Assembly (NCBI GenBank): GCA_934630375.1
Contig: CAKTVQ010000020.1
Location: 1 to 28,084 of the forward strand
Direction: 5' to 3'
From: an uncultured Collinsella sp.
Lineage (GTDB): Bacteria; Actinomycetota; Coriobacteriia; Coriobacteriales; Coriobacteriaceae
DNA length: 28,084 bases
The position numbers and the translations under genes were made by a program. Shown here piece by piece: positions 21,535 to 28,084 of this stretch (position 1 is its first letter; each line of letters starts with the position of its first letter). Under the pieces are notes generated by a model. The model was not told where the DNA came from and made no database searches. It saw only the letters and a program-made list of their open reading frames with translations.

Positions 21535-21564
21535 GCCAAAAACCTGTCCCTAAATGGTAGGTTT
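21535..21564. repeat. Repeat P4 fragment at the 3' end of the GNAT gene
   Basis: AACCTGTCCCTAAATGGTAG followed by GTTT (from 21541) matches the inner part of P4 copy b. Read on the minus strand it encodes the last residues (KPTI) and TAG stop of the acetyltransferase gene. Confidence 0.75.
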
Positions 21565-22143
21565 GAAACCTTGGGCAACAAGTGCGGGGAACCAGGTTGG
21601 TTTGGGTTGGTTGGGGACGCGCTCGGCTAGGACCAGCTCCATCCAGCACATGTCATACCAGCGACCGAACTTTTGCGCGCAGCGGTCGAAGGCACCCACC
21701 AGGCGATAGCCCATATGGGCATGGAAATCCTGGCTGTTGTGCGTCAGGTACTCGTCATCCTTGTCGTGCGGCACGGCAATGAGCGCGCACATGTTGGTAA
21801 TGCCCATCGCGACCAGGCATTGCTTGAGCGCATCGTGCAGTTTGCGCCCCAGCCCACCATGGCGCACATCGCGTGCCAGGTAGATCGACGTCTCGACCGA
21901 CCAGTCATAGGCTTCGCGGCTGTTGAGTGCACTCACGTAGGCATAACCCACTGGGCGGCCATCGAGTTCCATCACCAAGTACGGATAGCGCTCGAGCGTC
22001 TTGGCAATGCGCCCGGCAAACTCCTCAACGCTCGGCACCTTGTATTCGCAGGTAATCGCCGTCTCGAGCACATAGGGCTCGTAAATGGCAAGCAGGGCTG
22101 GCGCGTCGTCGGGCGTCGCCAGACGAATCGTCGGCTCGGACAT
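21550..22143 (-). CDS. GNAT-family N-acetyltransferase, phosphinothricin acetyltransferase-like
   Basis: A 197-residue acetyl-CoA-dependent N-acetyltransferase resembling the Pat/Bar group. The order of features is IRLATPDDAPALLAIYEPYV, the ITCEY segment, VGYAYVS, the acetyl-CoA loop RHGGLGRKLHDAL and a C-terminal GYRLVGAFDRCAQKFGRWYD. The natural substrate is unknown (amino acids or related amines). The start at 22143 has GAGGAA 6-8 nt upstream; a Met six codons earlier lacks one. About 15 residues after the domain are atypical, and the final KPTI-stop comes from repeat P4. Confidence 0.88.
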   Translation of the reverse strand: MSEPTIRLATPDDAPALLAIYEPYVLETAITCEYKVPSVEEFAGRIAKTLERYPYLVMELDGRPVGYAYVSALNSREAYDWSVETSIYLARDVRHGGLGRKLHDALKQCLVAMGITNMCALIAVPHDKDDEYLTHNSQDFHAHMGYRLVGAFDRCAQKFGRWYDMCWMELVLAERVPNQPKPTWFPALVAQGFKPTI

Positions 22144-22177
22144 CACGGATTCCTCGGGCATACAGCCCCTCCCCCAT

Positions 22178-22222
22178 CAAAAGCAAAGGCCGCCTTACGC
22201 CAAACCAAGACGCAAGGCGGCC
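22178..22222 (-). terminator. Rho-independent terminator after the threonine-aldolase-like gene
   Basis: GGCCGCCTT (22188-22196) pairs with AAGGCGGCC (22214-22222). On the minus strand TTTGCTTTTG follows. It lies between the gene ending at 22241 and the GNAT start. Confidence 0.85.
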
Positions 22223-22240
22223 CCTCGTCATCACATCAAC

Positions 22241-23266
22241 CTACAGGACAGCTGCCAACGCGTCGATGTCCTCCTGCGTCGTGGCCCAGCTGGTGCAAAA
22301 ACGCACCACGGTATGGGTCTCATCGTACTTTTCCCAGTACTCAATCGCCGCATGCTCGCGAATGCGCGCCATGTCCTCGTTGGGCAGAATCACAAACTGC
22401 TGGTTGGTAGGCGTCTCCAAGAAGAACTGGTAGCCGCGCTCGTGCAGCACGCGACGAAGGGCCTTCGCGGTCTCAATCGCCTGACGGCCGATCTCAAAAT
22501 ACAGGCCATCGGTAAAGAGCGCCTCAAACTGGACGCCCGTCAGGCGGCCCTTGGCCAGCAGCGCGCCATGCTGCTTAATGCGCGGAATGGGATGTGCCGG
22601 AGCGTGCATGCCACAGAACACCACGGCCTCGCCGCACAGAGCGCCGCACTTGGTGCCGCCGATGTAGAACACGTCGCACAGCTGCGCCAGCTCGGGCAGG
22701 GTGATGTCGCACTCATCGGCCGCCAGTGCATAAGCCAGGCGGGCACCATCCACAAACAGCGGAATCTCGCGCTTCTGGCACACCGCGTGAATCGCCGCCA
22801 GCTCGGCCTTGGAATACAGCGTGCCGTACTCGGTCGACAGGCTCACGTACACGGCGCCCGGAAACACCATGTGCTCGCAGCTCTCGTTTTCGTAGAACAC
22901 CTGGATATAGTTCTCGAGGTCCTCGGCGTGCATCTTGCCCTCGTAGCCGGGGATGGTGAGCACCTTGTGGCCGCCAAACTCGATGGCGCCCGCCTCGTGG
23001 CAGGCGACGTGGCCGGTCTCGGCGGCAACAACGCCCTGGTACGGCGCAAGCAACATATCGATCACCGTGGCGTTGGTCTGCGTGCCACCCACCAGCAAGA
23101 ACACATCGGCATCCGGTGCCTGGCAGGCCTCACGGATGAGCTGCTTGGCATGCTCGGTGTGCGCGTCGGTACCGTAGCCGGGTTGCGGCTCCATATTGGT
23201 GTCGACGAGCGCCTGCAGCACCGCGGGGTGCGCACCGTGGGAATAGTCGTTGTTGAACGCGAGCAT
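22241..23266 (-). CDS. Low-specificity threonine aldolase-like PLP enzyme (beta-eliminating lyase family)
   Basis: A 341-residue fold-type I PLP enzyme. It begins MLAFNNDYSHGAHP, as threonine aldolases do, has the aspartate contact in FVDGARLA, and the PLP-binding lysine at about residue 206 in IGGTKCGAL. The expected reaction is cleavage of L-threonine or L-allo-threonine to glycine and acetaldehyde; related aldolases act on other beta-hydroxy amino acids. GAGAGGA lies 5-7 nt before the ATG. It stands alone between a terminator and the PAP2 gene 46 nt upstream. Confidence 0.9.
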   Translation of the reverse strand: MLAFNNDYSHGAHPAVLQALVDTNMEPQPGYGTDAHTEHAKQLIREACQAPDADVFLLVGGTQTNATVIDMLLAPYQGVVAAETGHVACHEAGAIEFGGHKVLTIPGYEGKMHAEDLENYIQVFYENESCEHMVFPGAVYVSLSTEYGTLYSKAELAAIHAVCQKREIPLFVDGARLAYALAADECDITLPELAQLCDVFYIGGTKCGALCGEAVVFCGMHAPAHPIPRIKQHGALLAKGRLTGVQFEALFTDGLYFEIGRQAIETAKALRRVLHERGYQFFLETPTNQQFVILPNEDMARIREHAAIEYWEKYDETHTVVRFCTSWATTQEDIDALAAVL

Positions 23267-23312
23267 GGCAATCCTCTCTTACCGGGTATCGGCCAGATGA
23301 TTCAGGTGGCGC

Positions 23313-24176
23313 TTATTGTACGCCGTGCGGATAGGCAATGTGCGCGGCAAGACACTCGAGTGCCAGCACGAGGGCAAAGCCGCAGCTCACATCTGTCAAA
23401 AAATGCGCACCGATCACGATGCGGCCAAAGGCGACGAGTGCTGCGACCACAGCCGCGGCCCAAAAGACCACGCGGCGGCGCAACGGCTTTTCCGTAAAGG
23501 CAGCCGCGGGAAGCCCGGCAAGCATCAGGCCGATCGCCGCATGCGCGGTGTGACCGCTCGCAAACGACTTAAAGCCGTCCTTGATCACGCCGGCCGCAAT
23601 ATAGCTCCACTTGTCGGGGTTGCCGATCACCCACCACGGCTGAAAATTGAGCCCCGGCGTGACCTCGATCACACGCATGCGCGGGCGCGACCACAGTGGC
23701 TTAACGATGACGTTGAGGATAATGGCCTGAGCGACCCACACAGCAAGCACCATCAACGCCCAGCGCGTGAGCTCGTCGGGCGAGGTTTTGCGCGTAAGGC
23801 GATAGACGATGAGGTTGGCGGCGATGACCAGCACAAATGTCAGTACCAACTGGACCGCGACGAGCTTGCCGCCAACCCGCAGGGACGAAATGATCTCGTA
23901 GCCGGCCAGGCCAACATTGACGAGGATGCCGAGCACGGCGAGCCATTTGCTCGCCCTGGAATCGGGGCGCACCGCGCGCACGAGCATAATGCCCGCGACG
24001 CTCGCCGTCAGTTCAAACGGCAGCTCGCCAGCAGCCTCGATAAAGCGGCCGTACATACTGGCGATGTTGAACAGCGCACTCGAGATTTGGTAATCGAAGA
24101 AGCTGCCCGTGAGCAGGCAAAGGGCCAGGATAGCCGCAATAATGGCGGCGTCTTTCTTATAGATGTACCCGAACAT
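23313..24176 (-). CDS. PAP2-family membrane phosphatase
   Basis: A 287-residue membrane protein with five or six hydrophobic segments and all three PAP2 motifs: KPLWSRPRMR (about 159-168), the SGH core in FASGHTAHAA, and RIVIGAHFLTD with the catalytic His. The active site should face outward, acting on a lipid phosphate or undecaprenyl pyrophosphate; the substrate is not predictable. AAAGGA precedes the ATG. The stop is 46 nt before the aldolase-like gene, so they may be co-transcribed. Confidence 0.88.
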   Translation of the reverse strand: MFGYIYKKDAAIIAAILALCLLTGSFFDYQISSALFNIASMYGRFIEAAGELPFELTASVAGIMLVRAVRPDSRASKWLAVLGILVNVGLAGYEIISSLRVGGKLVAVQLVLTFVLVIAANLIVYRLTRKTSPDELTRWALMVLAVWVAQAIILNVIVKPLWSRPRMRVIEVTPGLNFQPWWVIGNPDKWSYIAAGVIKDGFKSFASGHTAHAAIGLMLAGLPAAAFTEKPLRRRVVFWAAAVVAALVAFGRIVIGAHFLTDVSCGFALVLALECLAAHIAYPHGVQ

Positions 24177-24212
24177 GGCATCCTTTCGGTCGGGCAGAAG
24201 GTCAGCCAGCGA

Positions 24213-24325
24213 CGTGGTGGGACAAAGATATCAGTAGTTTTTGTCCCAGGGTCGCTTGCGGTAACAGGCTCGATGCGACTATCACACCTGGGACAAAGAA
24301 CTACTGATAACTTTGTCCCACCACG
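24213..24325. repeat. Long hairpin P7 with arms of about 38 bp between mfd and PAP2 genes
   Basis: The left arm 24213-24250 (starts CGTGGTGGGACAAAG) and right arm 24287-24325 (ends CTTTGTCCCACCACG) are reverse complements apart from one or two changes and a one-base indel. GTCGC (24251-24255) and GCGAC (24275-24279) extend the stem. Each arm also holds its own GGGACAAA/TTTGTCCC pair, allowing a four-armed fold. No T-run follows on the minus strand, so it is not a plain terminator. The right arm ends 11 nt from the mfd stop. Confidence 0.85.
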
Positions 24326-24336
24326 CCCTTTGCTTG

Positions 24337-27300
24337 TTAGTCATCGTCGCTGGCGCCCAGCTGCTGCAGCAGCATGAGTGCCGCGGCCACGGGGCCGGTG
24401 CCGTCGTTGGCGTCGAGACCGCGACCCAGGCCGCTGCCCGCGCCGGCGCCCGCCTTGTAGGGCACCGACAACTTGCGGCTCTTGGGGAAGTTCACCGCGC
24501 CATAGCGGGTCTTAAGCTCAAAGGCCACCTTCTTGGGCACGTCGACGCCCAAAAACGTGATGCGCCCGCCGCTGAGCGTGACACTCTCGAGCCCCAGACG
24601 CTCGCCGCGAATGCGGATACGCGCGCGATTGAACAGGTTGAGTCCCGCCAACGGCAGCTCGCCGTGCGCGGCCTCTGTCTCCTCCTGCACCTCGTCGATG
24701 CTCTCCAGGTCCTCTGCCGCCGCGAGCTTTCGGTACACGAGCACGCGCTGGTCCACCGCTGGCATGTACTCCTCGGACAGGAAGTAGTCGGCCGGCAGGT
24801 TGATGCCCACGCTTGCCACCTCCACGCCGGCGTCATCATCGCCACGCGCCTCGGCCACCGCCTGGCCCAGCATCTGCGTAAACAGGTCAAAGCCCACGCT
24901 CGACAGGTTGCCGTGCTGTTCGGCGCCCATAAGCGAGCCGGCACCACGAATCTCCAGGTCGCGCATGGCAATGCGCATGCCGCTGCCCAGATCCTGGAAC
25001 TCGGAAAGCGCGGTCAGGCGCGCCGTGGCCTCCTCGGTGAGCGGCAGCTCGCCCGGGAACATAAAGTACGCGTAGGCCTGCGTGGCAGAGCGGCCCACAC
25101 GGCCCTTGAGCTGGTAGAGCTGCGCCAGGCCCAGGCGCTGCGAATCCTCGATGATCAGCGTGTTGGCGGTCGCGTTGTCGATGCCGCTCTCCACGATGGT
25201 CGTAGCGATGAGCACGTCGATCTTTTTGGTCGCGAACTCAATCATCACGTCCTCGACCTCGCGCGGGCTCATCTTGCCGTGCGCCACGCCCACGCGTGCC
25301 TCGGGCGCGGCCTCGTGCACGCGCGCCACGGCATCGTCGATGGTCTTAACGCGGTTGGACACGTAATACACCTGACCGCCGCGACCCACCTCCAGGCGAA
25401 TCGCCGCGCTCACCACATCGGGGTCGTACTCCCCCACGTGCACGATCACGGGACGACGCCCGGTGGGCGGCGTGGTGATCAGGCTCATATCGCGCACGCC
25501 GCTCGTGGCCATCTGCATGGTTCGCGGGATGGGCGTTGCCGAAAGCGTGAGCACGTCAATCTGCTCGCGCAGGTTCTTGAGCTGCTCTTTGTGCTGCACG
25601 CCAAAGCGCTGCTCCTCGTCAATAATCACCAGGCCCAGGTTCTTGGGGTTCACGTCAGCCGAAAGCAGGCGGTGCGTGCCGATGAGCACATCAATCGTGC
25701 CCTCGGCAAACGCCTTGAGCGCGCGCTTTTGCTGCGCCGGCGTGCGGAAGCGGCTGAGCACCTCGACCTCCAGGCCAAACGGGGCAAAGCGCTCAAAGAA
25801 CGTCTCGTAGTGTTGCTGGGCCAGAATGGTCGTGGGGCAGAGCACCATGACCTGACGGCCGGAATCCACGCACTTAAACGCCGCGCGCAGGGCGACCTCG
25901 GTCTTGCCGAAGCCCACGTCGCCGCACAGCAGGCGGTCCATGGGCTTGGGCGCCTCCATGTCCGCCTTAATGTCGGCGATGGCCTCCAGCTGGTCGCGCG
26001 TCTCGTCGTAGGGGAAGCTCTCCTCCATCTCGATCTGCTCGGGCGTGTCGGGCGGGCAGGCAATGCCGGCGATCGATGAGCGGCGCGTATACAGGTCGAC
26101 CAGGTCAAACGCCAGTTTTTTGGCGTTCTTGCGCGCCTTGTTGGTGGCACGCGTCCAGTCGGCGGTGTTGAGCCTGGTCAGACGCGGCTTGTCGCCGTCG
26201 GGGCCAACGTAGCGCGTGATGCGGTCGACCTGCTCCAGCGGCACGTAGAGCTTGTCGCCATCGGCGTATTCCAGCAAAAAGTAGTCGCGTTCCTTGCCGC
26301 CCACTTCCTGGCGCGCGATCTCGCTAAAGAGCGCGATGCCGTGCGTGGCATGAACGACGTAGTCGCCCGGCTTAAACGGAAAGGTGATCTGCGTAATGTC
26401 AACCTTGCGGCGGCTGCGCGCGCGGTTGGCATCCATACGAGCGTTGAGGTCGGCGATCGAGAACACAGCCAAATTGGCGTCAGGCACCACCACGCCCTGC
26501 GGCAGGGCAGCGTCCACAAAGGTCACGCGCCCGCGCGAGATGGTGGGCACGGCGGCGCCTGCGGCAGCCTGGGCCGCGCCCGCCTCGAGCGAGCGGGCGT
26601 TGAGCGCATCGGCCTTGCGGTCACGAATGGAAGCATGGGCCTCCTGGCGTGCGGCACGGTCGGCGGAATCCGCCGCTGCCACGCGCACGCGGTCGCCGAT
26701 GGCGCCGGCATTTTCGGGCGCCGCGGTCAGCGATTCCTCAAAGGTAATGCCCTCGTCGCCAAAGGTGAGCTCCATCGACTCGCGCGCACCGCGGTCGGGG
26801 ATGGCAAACACGCAGGCATAGCGCTTGCCCACGACCTCCTGGATGCGCGTCATAAAACGGTTGTCCGAGCCTGCGATGGCAGGCTGCTCAATCTTGAGCT
26901 CGGCGGTCACCGCACCGCCGGCACGGATGAGGCTCACATAGTTCAGGCGTTGCTGGGAGCCAAAGTCGAGTTGCTGGGCACGCACGTACAGGCCGTCCAG
27001 GCGGTCGACTCCCGCCTCGCCGGCACGGGCCTCGATATCCTCGTAGGCGCGCAGGCAATCGTCGAACAGCGAGCGCGGCTCGGACAGCACCACGAGCGCC
27101 TTGCCGCTCACATGCGACAGCGGGCTCACGGTCTGGCCGTACATCACCGGCAAAAAGCGGTCGAGCTCGGGCGTGACGATGCGTGCATCCACCATCTCGA
27201 GCAGCGCCGCCAGCTTACTGTCGTCCTGGCTGGCGCGGTAGAGCGCCACATGCATGTTGTGAACGGCCTCGTCGGTGAGCGCCAGCTCGCGACAGGGGAA

Positions 27301-27969
27301 GATCTCGATGCTGTCCTCGTTGCCGATGGTCTGGCCCGTGGAGCTCACCATGCGACGGATGCGGTCGATCTCGTCGCCGAAAAACTCAATGCGCACGGGT
27401 GCCTTTTCCTGCGCGGGAAACACCTCGACGGTGTCGCCGTGCACACGGAACAGGCCGGGCGCGTCGGCGGCGCCGGCATTGGTGTAGCCCATGCCCACCA
27501 GACGCTGCGGCACCTCGTCAAAGGGAATCTCCTCGCCCACCGCAAAAGTAGTGGACTCCCAGTAGCGACTCTCGACCGGCGGCACGCAGCGCAGCAGCGC
27601 GCGGGCCGAGGCAACCATAATGCAGTTGTCCCCGCGCACGATGCGCCCCAGCGCCTCGCAGCGTTGGGCCACCACGGCATCGTCGGGCGCCTGCTCGCGC
27701 CAGGGGTAGTCCTTGCGCTCGGGGAAGCGGCACACGTGCGCCAGCCCCACATAGGCGGCAAGGCTGCGGGCGGCACGATCGGCCGCGTCCTCGCCGCTCA
27801 CAATGTAGACCGTGGGGCGCGGACGGCGCGCAAACTGGGCTGCCGCCATGAGCGTGCGGCCCGACTGCGACACGGCCAGCGTCACGTCCTCGCCAGAATC
27901 GAGCCCGGCCTCGACGGTCTGCAGCGCCTCGGCAGTGTAAAGCTGCGCGGCTATACGGTGAATGAGCAT
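24337..27969 (-). CDS. mfd: Transcription-repair coupling factor Mfd
   Basis: A 1210-residue translocase that removes RNA polymerase stalled at DNA damage and recruits UvrA. In order: the UvrB-like N-terminal module (about 1-330; FFGDEIDRIRRM), the RNA-polymerase-interacting domain (about 535-605; GDYVVHATHGIALF), the RecG-like helicase with Walker A CGDVGFGKTE near 683 and DEEQ near 783, the second lobe with IVESGIDNATANT and QLKGRVGRS, and the C-terminal UvrA-inhibitory domain. A Gly/Ala-rich linker leads to an acidic tail (GASDDD). The start at 27969 has GGAGG about 6-8 nt upstream; a Met nine codons earlier has none. A terminator hairpin stands about 26 nt before the start. Confidence 0.96.
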   Translation of the reverse strand: MLIHRIAAQLYTAEALQTVEAGLDSGEDVTLAVSQSGRTLMAAAQFARRPRPTVYIVSGEDAADRAARSLAAYVGLAHVCRFPERKDYPWREQAPDDAVVAQRCEALGRIVRGDNCIMVASARALLRCVPPVESRYWESTTFAVGEEIPFDEVPQRLVGMGYTNAGAADAPGLFRVHGDTVEVFPAQEKAPVRIEFFGDEIDRIRRMVSSTGQTIGNEDSIEIFPCRELALTDEAVHNMHVALYRASQDDSKLAALLEMVDARIVTPELDRFLPVMYGQTVSPLSHVSGKALVVLSEPRSLFDDCLRAYEDIEARAGEAGVDRLDGLYVRAQQLDFGSQQRLNYVSLIRAGGAVTAELKIEQPAIAGSDNRFMTRIQEVVGKRYACVFAIPDRGARESMELTFGDEGITFEESLTAAPENAGAIGDRVRVAAADSADRAARQEAHASIRDRKADALNARSLEAGAAQAAAGAAVPTISRGRVTFVDAALPQGVVVPDANLAVFSIADLNARMDANRARSRRKVDITQITFPFKPGDYVVHATHGIALFSEIARQEVGGKERDYFLLEYADGDKLYVPLEQVDRITRYVGPDGDKPRLTRLNTADWTRATNKARKNAKKLAFDLVDLYTRRSSIAGIACPPDTPEQIEMEESFPYDETRDQLEAIADIKADMEAPKPMDRLLCGDVGFGKTEVALRAAFKCVDSGRQVMVLCPTTILAQQHYETFFERFAPFGLEVEVLSRFRTPAQQKRALKAFAEGTIDVLIGTHRLLSADVNPKNLGLVIIDEEQRFGVQHKEQLKNLREQIDVLTLSATPIPRTMQMATSGVRDMSLITTPPTGRRPVIVHVGEYDPDVVSAAIRLEVGRGGQVYYVSNRVKTIDDAVARVHEAAPEARVGVAHGKMSPREVEDVMIEFATKKIDVLIATTIVESGIDNATANTLIIEDSQRLGLAQLYQLKGRVGRSATQAYAYFMFPGELPLTEEATARLTALSEFQDLGSGMRIAMRDLEIRGAGSLMGAEQHGNLSSVGFDLFTQMLGQAVAEARGDDDAGVEVASVGINLPADYFLSEEYMPAVDQRVLVYRKLAAAEDLESIDEVQEETEAAHGELPLAGLNLFNRARIRIRGERLGLESVTLSGGRITFLGVDVPKKVAFELKTRYGAVNFPKSRKLSVPYKAGAGAGSGLGRGLDANDGTGPVAAALMLLQQLGASDDD

Positions 27970-27994
27970 GCTGTTCCTCCGGCATTGCAACGAC

Positions 27995-28022
27995 AAAAGC
28001 CCGCCGAGGCAAGCTCGGCGGG
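27995..28022 (-). terminator. Rho-independent terminator just upstream of mfd
   Basis: CCCGCCGAG (28000-28008) pairs with CTCGGCGGG (28014-28022) around 5 nt. On the minus strand CTTTTG follows. It either ends an unseen upstream gene on the same strand or acts as an attenuator for mfd, since little room remains for a separate promoter. Confidence 0.8.
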
Positions 28023-28084
28023 TCGTACGTCAAATACATTGTCTGTCATGGTAGCGCATGGAGAGAACTCCGGCTCAAGGGCAA

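Overview
The window is high-GC bacterial DNA. I infer a gut actinobacterium of the class Coriobacteriia, most likely Collinsella. The reasons are the protein families (M16C peptidase, MetA, mannose-family PTS, several FrlB-like sugar isomerases), the codon use and the many short dispersed palindromes. This is recognition only; no database was searched. No tRNA, rRNA, CRISPR array or intact insertion sequence was seen.

Layout. 1-2757: 3' part of an M16C zinc peptidase (+). 2758-3143: palindromic repeats. 3144-3729: hicA-hicB toxin-antitoxin pair (+). 3863-4459: 5-formyl-THF cyclo-ligase (+). 4502-5428: metA (-). 5640-6617: lactate/2-hydroxyacid dehydrogenase (+). 6750-10603 (all -): SIS isomerase 1, GntR regulator 1, recQ. 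10604-11043: non-coding, with hairpins and a structured RNA-like element. 11044-12875 (-): GntR regulator 2 and a YitT-family membrane protein. 13082-13711 (-): HAD phosphatase between inverted repeats. 13872-17656 (-): mannose-family PTS operon IIAB-IIC-IID followed by SIS isomerase 2. 17839-18921 (-): EamA transporter. 18922-19255: second copy of the structured element. 19256-21176: divergent SIS isomerase 3 (-) and GntR regulator 3 (+). 21177-21549: long inverted repeat. 21550-28084 (-): GNAT acetyltransferase, threonine-aldolase-like enzyme, PAP2 phosphatase, mfd.

Metabolic theme. There are three paralogous FrlB-like SIS proteins and three GntR/UTRA regulators. Two pairs are adjacent; the third regulator, gntR 2, is linked to the PTS-SIS operon by a shared operator-like motif. 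Each set has a different candidate operator. The PTS-SIS operon resembles systems that import and phosphorylate Amadori (glycated amino acid) compounds and then cleave them to a sugar phosphate and a free amine. The substrates cannot be read from sequence.

Most unusual signal. Two copies of a roughly 155-nt intergenic element (10869-11023 and 19094-19253) share 60 nt in four identical blocks, while the stems between the blocks have changed completely and still pair. This is the pattern of a conserved structured RNA, and I cannot match it to a known family. The window also holds several palindromic repeat families. One lies in frame inside the peptidase gene, and another supplies the last codons and stop of two unrelated genes.
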